From the NCBI GenBank assembly GCA_003611955.1, contig RAZE01000018.1:17082-81081 (forward strand): a DNA stretch of 64,000 bases. The letters run 5' to 3'. Below the pieces are notes generated by a model that saw only the letters and a list, made by a program, of their open reading frames with translations, was not told the origin of the DNA and searched no databases. The DNA is from a bacterium 1XD8-76 (GTDB lineage: Bacteria > Bacillota > Clostridia > Lachnospirales > Lachnospiraceae). This document shows positions 43,713 through 52,516 of the stretch, piece by piece (the stretch's first letter is position 1; each line of letters opens with the position of its first letter). The translations under genes were made by a program, and so were the position numbers.

Positions 43713-44828
43713 ATGAAGTATTGCAAAAAATGTGTTATGCCAGACACAAGACCGGGAATTACCTTTAATGAAGAGGGTATTTGTTCTGCCTGCCAACAAA
43801 TTGAAAAGAGAAAAGATATAGATTGGGATTTTCGATGGAAGGAATTTGAGGAGATCTGTGATAAATACCGTGGTATGAATGGCGATGGATATGATTGTGC
43901 CATAGCGGTGTCAGGAGGGAAAGATTCACATTTTCAGGTACATCTTATGAAAAATGTAATGAATATGAATCCAATACTTTTTTCGGTAGAAGACAATTTT
44001 CCTATGACGGATGCCGGGGTGCATAACATCAGGAATATCTCGGAGGAATTTGGATGCAATATCGTAAGCATTAAACCTGATAGAAAAGCGCAAAAGAAAT
44101 TAATGCGCTATATGTTTGAGAATTATGGTAAACCTACTTGGTATATTGATAGATTGATTTATACTTATCCTCTGTTAATGGCTTCAAAGTTTAATACACC
44201 ATTGCTGGTTTATGGAGAAAATGTTAGTTATGAATATGGTGGAACTGATGCGAACGAGTCTTATTCTGCCAGAGAACAACTAAATAATGGTGTTGCTTCA
44301 GGAATTGATGAGAATGAACTGATCAGTAAAGCCGGAGTTTCGGCAGCGGATCTTTTCCTGACCAGGGCTCCTGAACAAGATATTTTAGACAGCCTGAATC
44401 CTATTTACATTTCTTATTTTGTTCCGTGGAATAGTGTTTCTAATGCTGAGTTTGCTAAAAAGCATGGGTTTCATGATTTAACACATGAGTGGAAAAGAAC
44501 ACATCATGTAGAAGATTTCGATCAAGTAGACAGTAGAGCATATTTGATTCATCCATGGCTTAAGTATCCTAAATTTGGACATGCTTCTGCGACTGATTAT
44601 GCTGCACGGTTTGTCAGATATGGTTTGATGACACGAGAGGAAGCAATTCAGCAGGTGCGGGAACATGATCATGCATTGGATCCTTTGGCAGTAAGAGATT
44701 TCTGTAATTTCTGTGGATATACAGAGACGGAATTCTGGGATATCGTAGACGGGTTATACAATAGAGATATTTTTACAAAAGATAAATTTGGTGTGTGGGT
44801 TTTAAAAGATCCTATTTGGAAGAGCTAA
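43713..44828 (+). CDS. N-acetyl sugar amidotransferase (PseA/WbpG/PtmG-like)
   Basis: 371 aa from the ATG at 43713 (AAGGAGA about 9 bases upstream). MKYCKKCVMPDTRPG with a second Cys pair (ICSAC) forms a probable zinc site. CAIAVSGGKDSHFQ is the PP-loop ATPase motif, and CNFCGY lies near the C-terminus. Relatives turn an N-acetyl group into an acetamidino group on nonulosonic acids or uronates, with ammonia usually supplied by HisH/HisF homologues; none is seen here. It suggests that the nonulosonate or a neighbouring sugar carries an amidino group. Confidence 0.82.
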   Translation: MKYCKKCVMPDTRPGITFNEEGICSACQQIEKRKDIDWDFRWKEFEEICDKYRGMNGDGYDCAIAVSGGKDSHFQVHLMKNVMNMNPILFSVEDNFPMTDAGVHNIRNISEEFGCNIVSIKPDRKAQKKLMRYMFENYGKPTWYIDRLIYTYPLLMASKFNTPLLVYGENVSYEYGGTDANESYSAREQLNNGVASGIDENELISKAGVSAADLFLTRAPEQDILDSLNPIYISYFVPWNSVSNAEFAKKHGFHDLTHEWKRTHHVEDFDQVDSRAYLIHPWLKYPKFGHASATDYAARFVRYGLMTREEAIQQVREHDHALDPLAVRDFCNFCGYTETEFWDIVDGLYNRDIFTKDKFGVWVLKDPIWKS

Positions 44829-44859
44829 ATGAAATTACTTTTTATAAGCGGTTAAGAAT

Positions 44860-45561
44860 ATGGCATATATGAATGTTGATTTTTTAAAGATGCGGGAGTT
44901 TAATGCATTAAATAGTAGAATAGATATGCATATGCATACTACGTGGACAGATGGTAAAAACTCTATGCAGGAAATGGTGTCGAAAGCTATAGAGAATGGT
45001 TTGTCGCAAATAGCAATTACGGAGCACATAAGAGAGCAATCAGATTATTATACTGATTATATCAGCGAAGCTCAATCCATTAAAAAGAAGGCGAATATCG
45101 GTTTCTTTTGTGGATTTGAAAGCAAAATAAAAAATGTTTTAGGAGACCTGGATATTTCAGAAGCGGCGATGAAGGCAGCAGATATTATTGTTGCCAGTGT
45201 ACATCGAATTCCGTATGGCGGCGAATACCTATACCCCAAGGAAATATCATATGACGATCTGTGTGACTTAGAGAGAGAAATGTCCATTTCTGTTATAAGG
45301 AAGAATGAAGGCAAGATAATACTTGGTCATTGCGGGGGAATGTCAATTGCTGCATATGGCAGATTCCCCGAAGACTATTTCAGAGATATTATTATCGAAT
45401 GTGTTAAGTATAATGCAGTCTTTGAATTTAACTATAAGTACCATCATATATATGAAAATTTATTAAAAGATTTACTTTTGGAGTTTAATCCATACGTGTC
45501 GGTTGGCTCTGATGCACATGATGTTGGAATGGTTTCAAAGAGGAGTTTTATAAATGAATAG
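44860..45561 (+). CDS. PHP-domain phosphoesterase
   Basis: 233 aa. PHP metal motifs are present: RIDMHMHTTWTDG (H24, H26), AITEHIREQ, ASVHRIPYG, ILGHCGGMS and SVGSDAHD near the end. Such proteins hydrolyse phosphomonoesters such as histidinol phosphate or sugar phosphates. Within a nonulosonate block it may dephosphorylate a pathway intermediate. No good ribosome site precedes the ATG at 44860; a second ATG at 44869 is possible. It overlaps the ATP-grasp gene by 8 bp. Confidence 0.75.
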   Translation: MAYMNVDFLKMREFNALNSRIDMHMHTTWTDGKNSMQEMVSKAIENGLSQIAITEHIREQSDYYTDYISEAQSIKKKANIGFFCGFESKIKNVLGDLDISEAAMKAADIIVASVHRIPYGGEYLYPKEISYDDLCDLEREMSISVIRKNEGKIILGHCGGMSIAAYGRFPEDYFRDIIIECVKYNAVFEFNYKYHHIYENLLKDLLLEFNPYVSVGSDAHDVGMVSKRSFINE

Positions 45562-46537
45562 TACAACAAAAGTATTAGTTACGGGAACAGGTTCCTTAAT
45601 TGGTCAGGCTATAATTAAGTCGATCTATAAGAGCGTACTTAGGAAAGAAATAACATTGGTTGGCTGCGATTATTTTGATAACACGGTCGGGAGTTTTTGG
45701 TGTGATAAGAATTATCATTTGCCGGATGTTTTAAAAGCAGAAATGGAGAATGAATGGAAGCAAACAATTTATAAGATTGTAGACGAGGAGAAGATAAGAA
45801 TAATATTTGTAGGTGTAGATTTTGAATTGACACTTTTCTCAGAGATGAAAGAAGACTTGTTAAATCGATATAATTGTCACGTAGTTGTGTCAGATAAGAA
45901 TGTTATAGAAATTGGAAATGATAAATATAATACATATTTATTCTTGATGGAAAACGCCTTAAATGCTCCGAAAACAATGCTGCTTGATGAGGCGCAGGCG
46001 GATAGGTGGAATTTCCCTGTTGTTGTGAAGCCGAGGGTTGGGGCGAGAAGCAGAGGAGTTAAGCTGATAAAGAGTTATGGCGAGTATTCTCAATATGCAG
46101 AGGAACTATATGGCAAAGGGTATATTTTACAAGAGGTCATTGGAAATATGGAGACGGAGTATACTTGCGGCGTATTGTATTGGGATGGAAAATTTCAAAA
46201 TAGTATTGTGCTGAGAAGGTATCTGAAAGAAGGCAACACATCTATCGCCGAGTACAATGATAACAAAGAAAATAAGATAGTAGATTACATACGAAAGATA
46301 GGTGATGCACTAAAACCGACTGGAAGTTGTAATTTGCAATTGCGAACGGATGAGTCGGGTGATCCGTATCTTTTTGAAATAAACCCACGGTTTTCGGGTA
46401 CAACCTATATGAGGACACTATTTGGATATAATGAAGTTGAATATATAATATATAAAGTTTTAGGATTATCGGGCGCCAAAATGAATCCGATAGAAGGTAA
46501 AGCTTACAGGTTTTATGAAGAGAAACTGATAAGGTGA
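45554..46537 (+). CDS. ATP-grasp ligase (CarB-like fold)
   Basis: 327 aa. An N-terminal Rossmann-like segment (KVLVTGTGSLIGQAII) is followed by ATP-grasp features: FPVVVKPRVGARSRGVKLI, YILQEVIGNMETEYTCGV and YLFEINPRFSGTTYMR with the metal-binding Glu and Asn. It should activate a carboxylate as acyl phosphate and join it to an amine, or carboxylate a substrate. Located between PHP and SDR genes of the nonulosonate block, its substrate is unknown; an amino acid added to the glycan sugar is one option. Confidence 0.78.
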   Translation: MNSTTKVLVTGTGSLIGQAIIKSIYKSVLRKEITLVGCDYFDNTVGSFWCDKNYHLPDVLKAEMENEWKQTIYKIVDEEKIRIIFVGVDFELTLFSEMKEDLLNRYNCHVVVSDKNVIEIGNDKYNTYLFLMENALNAPKTMLLDEAQADRWNFPVVVKPRVGARSRGVKLIKSYGEYSQYAEELYGKGYILQEVIGNMETEYTCGVLYWDGKFQNSIVLRRYLKEGNTSIAEYNDNKENKIVDYIRKIGDALKPTGSCNLQLRTDESGDPYLFEINPRFSGTTYMRTLFGYNEVEYIIYKVLGLSGAKMNPIEGKAYRFYEEKLIR

Positions 46538-46541
46538 TCAC

Positions 46542-47408
46542 ATGAGAATATTGATAACTGGAGCAGGTGGTTTTTTAGGAAGACATTTAGCAATTCATTT
46601 GAGGGATAATAATGAACTGATTATGACTGGAAGAAGATGGACTGAGGGGAGTGAAGAACTTGACCTGTGCTCGGATGAATCAGTTGACAGATTTATACAG
46701 AATACTCAGGCAGGTATCATTGATGGTTTAATTCATACATCCAGTAAAATGATGAGCACAGGATTGTCCAATGAGGAACAGTTTGATGTGCTTGATTCCA
46801 ATATAAAGATTACAAGAAATGTAGTTAAAATTATTCAGAAACTGAAGATTAATACGTTAATAAATTGCTCCTCTATGGCAGTATATCCCAATAAAGACGG
46901 AGTGTATAATGAGCAGTCCGTAATCAAGATGTCGCATAATTCGGATTGTATGTATGGATTATCAAAATTTTGTTCCGAGAATATATTTGATTACATGTTA
47001 AAGGATAATTATCGCGTTGTTAATCTCAGGCTGGCACAAATTTATGGTGAAGATATGAGAGAGGATAGGATAATTCCTTCTATGAAAAGATCAGTGGAAA
47101 CTGATAATTGTATAGTTCTTTTCGGAAACGGCGAACGGATCAGTAGTTTTATTCATGTTGATGATGTCTGTAAGGTTATAGAGTGGCTTTTGGCCAGGCA
47201 GGATGTTTCAGGGACATATAATTTAGGGGGCGAGAATCTTTCATATCTGGAACTGGCAGAAAGATTAATAAAGAGATACGGGGATAGCGGAACACAAATA
47301 ATAACAAAAGAGACAGGGCTTCGGGCGAAATTTATTCTTGATTCAGGCCGGATTGAGGAATTGTTAAATTCAAGTAATATAGTATTAAAGAAAGTATTAA
47401 TGGAATAA
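46542..47408 (+). CDS. NAD-dependent epimerase/dehydratase (extended SDR)
   Basis: 288 aa. RILITGAGGFLGRHLA is the NAD(P) loop, and MYGLSKFCSEN supplies the Tyr-x3-Lys pair; FIHVDDVCKVIEWLL and TYNLGGENLSYLELA are typical of the extended SDR C-terminus. It probably reduces or epimerises a nucleotide sugar. It starts 4 bp after the ATP-grasp gene. Exact reaction unassigned. Confidence 0.8.
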   Translation: MRILITGAGGFLGRHLAIHLRDNNELIMTGRRWTEGSEELDLCSDESVDRFIQNTQAGIIDGLIHTSSKMMSTGLSNEEQFDVLDSNIKITRNVVKIIQKLKINTLINCSSMAVYPNKDGVYNEQSVIKMSHNSDCMYGLSKFCSENIFDYMLKDNYRVVNLRLAQIYGEDMREDRIIPSMKRSVETDNCIVLFGNGERISSFIHVDDVCKVIEWLLARQDVSGTYNLGGENLSYLELAERLIKRYGDSGTQIITKETGLRAKFILDSGRIEELLNSSNIVLKKVLME

Positions 47409-47447
47409 GTGATGAGAAATTCCATTTTTAATGGAGATAAATAGTTG

Positions 47448-48137
47448 ATGAAGACGTTGTGTGTAAGTAATCCGGGAGAAAAATCATTATATCGTCCAAT
47501 AGTGTCAATGTATGGGATAGACCGCAAAGAGGCAGGTATCATTAAGGATTTTCAGAGAGAGGCATGGGAGAGATGTCTAAACTGTTTCTCAAAAATTAAA
47601 GATCCTTATTATAATGACTCGGGTATTTGCCCATATCATGTTGGCCAGTATCTTACATTTTTATATTTTTTATCAAATACCATTTATAGAAAGTGCCTTG
47701 CTGAGGGGGGGCAGCAGGATAATGTGGCGCAAAGTATATGTGATAAGATTTTCATGACAAGTATGACTATTTCCAGTGCCGATATTTACTATGCCCATAG
47801 TATGCCTGATGTATTTCTTCCTCTTCATCCATTAGGAGCGGTTCTGACAGGCAAGGCAAAGATTGGTGATTTCTTTGTGTTTATGCAGGGCTGCAACTTG
47901 GGAATTAACAAAGGAGTGGGGCCTCAACTGGGAGAACGTGTCGTAATGTGGGGAAACTCAAAAATAGTTGGTGATTGTCATGTGGGCAATAATGTAATGT
48001 TTTCCGCTAATAGCTATATAAAAGATATGGACATACCGGATAATGCAATTGTATTCGGACAATACCCCAATGTTATAATTAAACAGAATTGTGAGGACGA
48101 GATCAATAATTTCTTTGAAGAAAGGTTTTATCTTTAA
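47448..48137 (+). CDS. Hexapeptide-repeat acetyltransferase (serine O-acetyltransferase-like)
   Basis: 229 aa from the ATG at 47448 (GGAGAT about 9 bases upstream). The N-terminal half is helical; the C-terminal half has hexapeptide-type repeats, GAVLTGKAKIGDFFVFMQGC and GNSKIVGDCHVGNNVMFSANSYI, as in CysE-like transferases. It may O-acetylate the nonulosonic acid or its precursor, as NeuD or NeuO do for sialic acid. It shares one base with the NeuB-like gene that follows. A G7 tract (47705-47711) encodes EGGQQ in frame; slippage would remove the whole catalytic beta-helix. Confidence 0.75.
   Translation: MKTLCVSNPGEKSLYRPIVSMYGIDRKEAGIIKDFQREAWERCLNCFSKIKDPYYNDSGICPYHVGQYLTFLYFLSNTIYRKCLAEGGQQDNVAQSICDKIFMTSMTISSADIYYAHSMPDVFLPLHPLGAVLTGKAKIGDFFVFMQGCNLGINKGVGPQLGERVVMWGNSKIVGDCHVGNNVMFSANSYIKDMDIPDNAIVFGQYPNVIIKQNCEDEINNFFEERFYL
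47705..47711 (+). repeat. Poly-G tract (G7) in the hexapeptide acetyltransferase gene
   Basis: Seven G spanning the end of a Glu codon and two Gly codons, upstream of the catalytic beta-helix. In frame at this length. Confidence 0.8.
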
Positions 48138-49141
48138 TGAACAGAGACAATAAAGTCTTAATAATTGCTGAAGCAGGTGTTAATCATAATGGCGATATCA
48201 ACATAGCATACAAAATGATAGATGCCGCACGAGATGCCGGCGTAGACGTTATTAAGTTTCAAACTGCAAATCCGGAATTGGTTATTTCCAGGTATGCTCA
48301 AAAAGCGGAATATCAAAAGGAAACTACGGGCAATGATGAGAGCCAACTTGAGATGATAAAGAGACTTCATTTTAAGTTTAATGAATATTTTAGTATTTTG
48401 GACTACTGTAAAAAGGCAGGAATAACGTTTTTGTCGTCTCCCTTTGACATAGACAGCATACATTTCCTGAACGATTTACAAGAAATATGGAAAATACCAT
48501 CTGGAGAGATTACGAATTTACCATATCTGCTTGAGATAGCTAAAACTGGAAAAAGTGTGATAATGTCGACGGGGATGTGCGAGATGGATGAGATTGAGAC
48601 AGCCATAAGGGTATTGCGTGAGAATGGGACAAAGGAAATAAAACTCCTCCATTGCAATACGGAATATCCTACACCGTTTGATGATGTTAATCTTAAGGCC
48701 ATGCAGACCATGAGAGACGCTTTCGGGCTGGAAGTAGGTTATTCAGATCATACAAAAGGAATTGAAGTTCCGATAGCTGCAGTTGCTATGGGAGCGACGA
48801 TTATTGAGAAACACTTTACTTTAAGTTGTGATATGGAAGGTCCTGATCACAAGGCCAGTTTAGAGCCGGATCAACTGACTGAAATGGTGCGAAAGATCAG
48901 AAATATCGAAAGGGCACTTGGATCAGGAAAGAAAACTCCGTCGGAATCTGAGAAAAAGAATATAAGTGTTGCCAGAAAAAGCATTGTAGCAAAAAAAGCT
49001 ATAAAGAGTGGAGAAATGTTTACGGAAGAGAATATTGCGGTAAAACGGCCGGGAACAGGGGTTAGTCCTATGAGATGGTTTGAGGTATGCGGAATGGCTG
49101 CAATACGAGATTTTAAAAAGGATGAGTTGATAGAATTATGA
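48137..49141 (+). CDS. neuB: Nonulosonic acid synthase (NeuB/LegI-like)
   Basis: 334 aa. IIAEAGVNHNGDINIAYKMI and VIKFQTA begin the NeuB TIM barrel, with KIPSGEITNLPYLLEIA, ILSTGM-like VIMSTGM, LLHCNTEYPTPFDDVNL, GYSDHTKGIEV and IEKHFTL. A C-terminal SAF (antifreeze-like) domain covers about residues 275-330 (KRPGTGVSPMRW). It condenses phosphoenolpyruvate with ManNAc or a 2,4-diacetamido sugar. The E. coli NeuB and legionaminate synthases share these motifs, so the product cannot be settled by eye. Confidence 0.93.
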   Translation: MNRDNKVLIIAEAGVNHNGDINIAYKMIDAARDAGVDVIKFQTANPELVISRYAQKAEYQKETTGNDESQLEMIKRLHFKFNEYFSILDYCKKAGITFLSSPFDIDSIHFLNDLQEIWKIPSGEITNLPYLLEIAKTGKSVIMSTGMCEMDEIETAIRVLRENGTKEIKLLHCNTEYPTPFDDVNLKAMQTMRDAFGLEVGYSDHTKGIEVPIAAVAMGATIIEKHFTLSCDMEGPDHKASLEPDQLTEMVRKIRNIERALGSGKKTPSESEKKNISVARKSIVAKKAIKSGEMFTEENIAVKRPGTGVSPMRWFEVCGMAAIRDFKKDELIEL

Positions 49142-50304
49142 AAAAAATAGCAGTAGTGACTGCTACAAGAGCTGAATATGGGTTGTTGTCCCCCATTATC
49201 AAGGAATTGAGAAAGTATGAGAGCACGGATTTACAGGTTAATCTTATTGTGACCGGGACGCATCTGAGTGATTTGTTTGGGGCAACTGTTCATGAAATTG
49301 AGAATGATAATGTGCGCATTGATTATCGAATACCTATTTCGGTAAGCACGGATACCGAACTGGATATCTCTAAAAACCAGGCAGATGTACTGATAAAATT
49401 TACAGAGCATTTTATTGAAAAGAGATATGATGCGGTAATAATCTTCGGGGATAGGTATGAAGCACTCTCAATTGCTATTGCGGCTGGAAACAGTAGAACG
49501 CCTATTTTTCATATCAGCGGCGGCGATACTACAGAGGGGGCTTTGGATGAATGGATGCGTCATTCGATAACCAAGATGAGCTGCCTTCACTTTGTGACAA
49601 ATGAGGATAGTAAAAGCAGGGTGATACAGCTCGGAGAGGATCCCCATTATGTGTATAATTATGGGTCTACAAGTATAGATAACATTCTTCATATGCATGA
49701 TATTTCAAAAAAAGATGCTTTGCTTGAAATTGGATTGAAAGAATGTAAATATGCGATATGTACATATCATCCGGTAACGATGGATATGGAGGGCGTTGAG
49801 AGGCAGATATCAAATTTTATAAAAGCAATAAGCTGTTTTCCCAATATACAATTTATAGTTACCAAATCCAATGCTGATCAGGGCGGATCAAAGATTAATA
49901 AAATGTTGGATGAGGCCGAAAAAAAAATTAATAACCTTAGTGTATATACATCCCTGGGTATACAAAAGTATCTTTCTCTCATGAAACATGCAGAACTGGT
50001 TCTTGGAAATTCGTCTAGTGGAATCGTAGAAGCGCCAGCATTTCGAGTACCTACAGTAAATATTGGTGACAGACAACGTGGTCGATTGCAGTCGGAGAGT
50101 GTAATTAATTGTGGAGATACTGTGACAAATATAGTCGAAGCGGTTGAAATTGCGCTGAGTGATGAACATAGAAAAAAATGTTTGCATGTTATCAGTCCAT
50201 ATGGTGATGGACAAGCAGCAGAAAAAATAGCAAAGAAGGCCGTTGAGACAGTATTAACAGGGAGAATAGATCTGAAGAAGAGATTCTATGATCTAAAGGG
50301 ATAG
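49138..50304 (+). CDS. neuC: Hydrolysing UDP-GlcNAc 2-epimerase (NeuC/LegG-like)
   Basis: 388 aa. KIAVVTATRAEYGLLSPII, AVIIFGDRYEALSIAIAA, FHISGGDTTEGALDEWMRHSI without a break, LGNSSSGIVEAPAF and NIGDRQRGR are hallmark NeuC segments. It releases ManNAc (or the 2,4-diacetamido analogue) and UDP or GDP from the activated sugar, giving the NeuB substrate. ATGA overlap with the NeuB-like gene shows tight coupling. Confidence 0.92.
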   Translation: MKKIAVVTATRAEYGLLSPIIKELRKYESTDLQVNLIVTGTHLSDLFGATVHEIENDNVRIDYRIPISVSTDTELDISKNQADVLIKFTEHFIEKRYDAVIIFGDRYEALSIAIAAGNSRTPIFHISGGDTTEGALDEWMRHSITKMSCLHFVTNEDSKSRVIQLGEDPHYVYNYGSTSIDNILHMHDISKKDALLEIGLKECKYAICTYHPVTMDMEGVERQISNFIKAISCFPNIQFIVTKSNADQGGSKINKMLDEAEKKINNLSVYTSLGIQKYLSLMKHAELVLGNSSSGIVEAPAFRVPTVNIGDRQRGRLQSESVINCGDTVTNIVEAVEIALSDEHRKKCLHVISPYGDGQAAEKIAKKAVETVLTGRIDLKKRFYDLKG

Positions 50305-50305
50305 A

Positions 50306-50980
50306 ATGAAAAATATAGCAATTATTCCGGCGAGATCCGGGTCGAAAGGACTCAAAGATAAGAATATAAAACGGTTGGCTAAGAAGCCATTGATAGCATA
50401 TAGTATTGAGGCAGCGATACGATCTGAATGCTTTGATGAGGTGATGGTATCCACAGATTCAGAGAAATATGCGGAGATAGCAAGAGAATATGGAGCATCC
50501 GTTCCTTTTCTTAGAAGCAAGGCGGCATCTACGGATACAGCAACATCTTGGGACATGGTTGATGAAGTATTGAACTGTTATAGGAATGCCGGAAAGGTAT
50601 TCGATACATTCTGTCTTTTGCAGCCGACTTCACCGCTTAGAAGTGCAGGGGATGTAAAAAATGCTTATATGATTTATCGGGAAAAAGCTTCCTTTGCAGT
50701 AGTATCAGTTTGTGAGGCGGAGCATTCGCCGTTGTGGTGTGGTTGCTTGCCGGAAAACAATGAATTGGTGGATTTCATAAATGAAAAGAGTATGAAGCAG
50801 AGGCAGGCAGGTGGAAAATTTTATCGCTTGAATGGAGCAATCTATATTGTAAATATAGAAAAATATAAGAAGGATAGGTATTTATATCAGAAAGGCAGTT
50901 TTGCATACATAATGCCGCAGGAGAGAAGTGTAGACATTGACACAGAGATAGATTTTAAGCTGGCAGAGTTACTCATATAG
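50306..50980 (+). CDS. neuA: CMP-nonulosonic acid cytidylyltransferase (NeuA/LegF-like)
   Basis: 224 aa. IIPARSGSKGLKDKNIKRL is the CTP-binding motif of this family, followed by PLIAYSIEAA, VSTDSEKYAEIA and LLQPTSPLRS. It forms CMP-activated sialic or legionaminic-type acid for transfer to a glycan. It ends the compact NeuB-NeuC-NeuA set; AAGGG precedes the ATG. Confidence 0.93.
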   Translation: MKNIAIIPARSGSKGLKDKNIKRLAKKPLIAYSIEAAIRSECFDEVMVSTDSEKYAEIAREYGASVPFLRSKAASTDTATSWDMVDEVLNCYRNAGKVFDTFCLLQPTSPLRSAGDVKNAYMIYREKASFAVVSVCEAEHSPLWCGCLPENNELVDFINEKSMKQRQAGGKFYRLNGAIYIVNIEKYKKDRYLYQKGSFAYIMPQERSVDIDTEIDFKLAELLI

Positions 50981-51086
50981 AATGACAATATCAGTTGTAA
51001 AAAGAGAAAAACCTATAGCAATCCTGCTAAAGGGAAAGGAAACATAGTGTTTTTACTTTTAAAAACATCATATAAGGGAGAATGAT

Positions 51087-52499
51087 TTGAATAAAACAAG
51101 AATCATATCATTTGTCAAACCTAATTACTTTGAGATTTGTTTTGTGCTTGTGGCGATTATTTTTGGCATTATTTTTTCATTTATTTGGGGGCCTGGTTAT
51201 ATTTATGATGAAGCAGGTCATTATCGAAACTCGTATATTCTTGCGGATCGTATTATGGGAAAGCCCGTTGATGTTTTTTCTGAGGATTATTTGGGTGTTA
51301 AGGGAATGCATCCTGTGAGCTTCAGTGCTCGAATATGTGACGAAGATTTCCTTTCAAATGAAGCGCAGGAGGAGCCCATAACTTTAAGCAATTCGACTTT
51401 CTTTAATGAGGAGTCCGGAGAAGTTATGGTGGAGAATTTTGTTTATTCATATTTTCCATTTCCTACATATATAGTAGATTCTATTGGGATAATCATAGGA
51501 AGAGTAATATTCAATTTTGGGCCGGTAACGCTCTTATATTTTATTAGATTTATTAATCTTGCTATATATATAGCGGTTGGCTTGTTGTGTATGCGAATAT
51601 TACCTTCTTACAAGGAGTTTATCTTTGTTTTGTTTTTACTTCCATCCTGTCTGCCGAGAGGAGTTAGTGCAGGACATGAATCATTGTATTTTGCATACAC
51701 ATGGTTTTATGTTTTCTATGTTATCTCATTAGCATTTCGGGAAGATAAAATCAACTCGCGTGAGCTATGTGTATTGTTCATGTCAAGCATACTCATTGCC
51801 CCCATTAAAGGTATAGGAATCATGTTTGTGGGGCTGGTTCTTTTAATCAAAAAAAAGGCATTCTCAACCTCGAGGAAGTACTATGGGTATCTGGGATGTA
51901 TTATTGTTATGAGTGTTGTATTATGGATTGCTTATAATATTACTTCGATTGACATTTCAGATGTGATATCAAATGCTAACGGAATAAGAAATATTGAGTA
52001 TTCCAATACAGAGGCTATATATTTGACAGATTTTATATATCATCCTTTATGGACAATAAAAATGCTGTACAACACCATAGAGACACAGTTCGTTGCTTTA
52101 TTCAGAAAGGTCACGGATACAATTTTGTGGGAATCATATGGGGATTTAGTTGCTGAGGGATTTTTATTACTTATGATGATTGCGGTTCCTTCAAAAGAAG
52201 GAGACGAAATAATTCTGTCCATAAAAGAAAAAATATGGTGTTTTGTAGTTTTGCTTGCAGAGTTTTCTCTACTGTGTGTAACAACATTTATTTCGTGGGG
52301 AGGATCACAACGAACAACACCTCCGCTTAAGCCAACGTATTTGTTACCTTATTTACCATTTATTATTCTTCTTTTAAGGGGGAGAATATTTGTATATGTG
52401 GGCCGATACAGAAAACTTGGAATTATAGTAGGCTGTGTTTCGTTGCATATAGCAGGAATATTAAATGTGTGGGAGAGGTTATTGACTGTAGGTCGATAG
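51087..52499 (+). CDS. DUF2142-like polytopic membrane protein
   Basis: 470 aa with about eleven helices. The first outer loop, YIYDEAGHYRNSYILADRIMG, and the following ENFVYSYFPFPTYIVDSIG match the DUF2142 group, GT-C-like membrane proteins of glycan loci with unknown reaction. The start is a TTG with AAGGGAG 6 bases upstream. It is followed by a GtrB-like transferase, so a side-chain transferase using polyprenyl-phosphate sugar is a fair inference. Confidence 0.72.
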   Translation: MNKTRIISFVKPNYFEICFVLVAIIFGIIFSFIWGPGYIYDEAGHYRNSYILADRIMGKPVDVFSEDYLGVKGMHPVSFSARICDEDFLSNEAQEEPITLSNSTFFNEESGEVMVENFVYSYFPFPTYIVDSIGIIIGRVIFNFGPVTLLYFIRFINLAIYIAVGLLCMRILPSYKEFIFVLFLLPSCLPRGVSAGHESLYFAYTWFYVFYVISLAFREDKINSRELCVLFMSSILIAPIKGIGIMFVGLVLLIKKKAFSTSRKYYGYLGCIIVMSVVLWIAYNITSIDISDVISNANGIRNIEYSNTEAIYLTDFIYHPLWTIKMLYNTIETQFVALFRKVTDTILWESYGDLVAEGFLLLMMIAVPSKEGDEIILSIKEKIWCFVVLLAEFSLLCVTTFISWGGSQRTTPPLKPTYLLPYLPFIILLLRGRIFVYVGRYRKLGIIVGCVSLHIAGILNVWERLLTVGR

Positions 52500-52516
52500 G
52501 ATATTTGGAGGTTATT

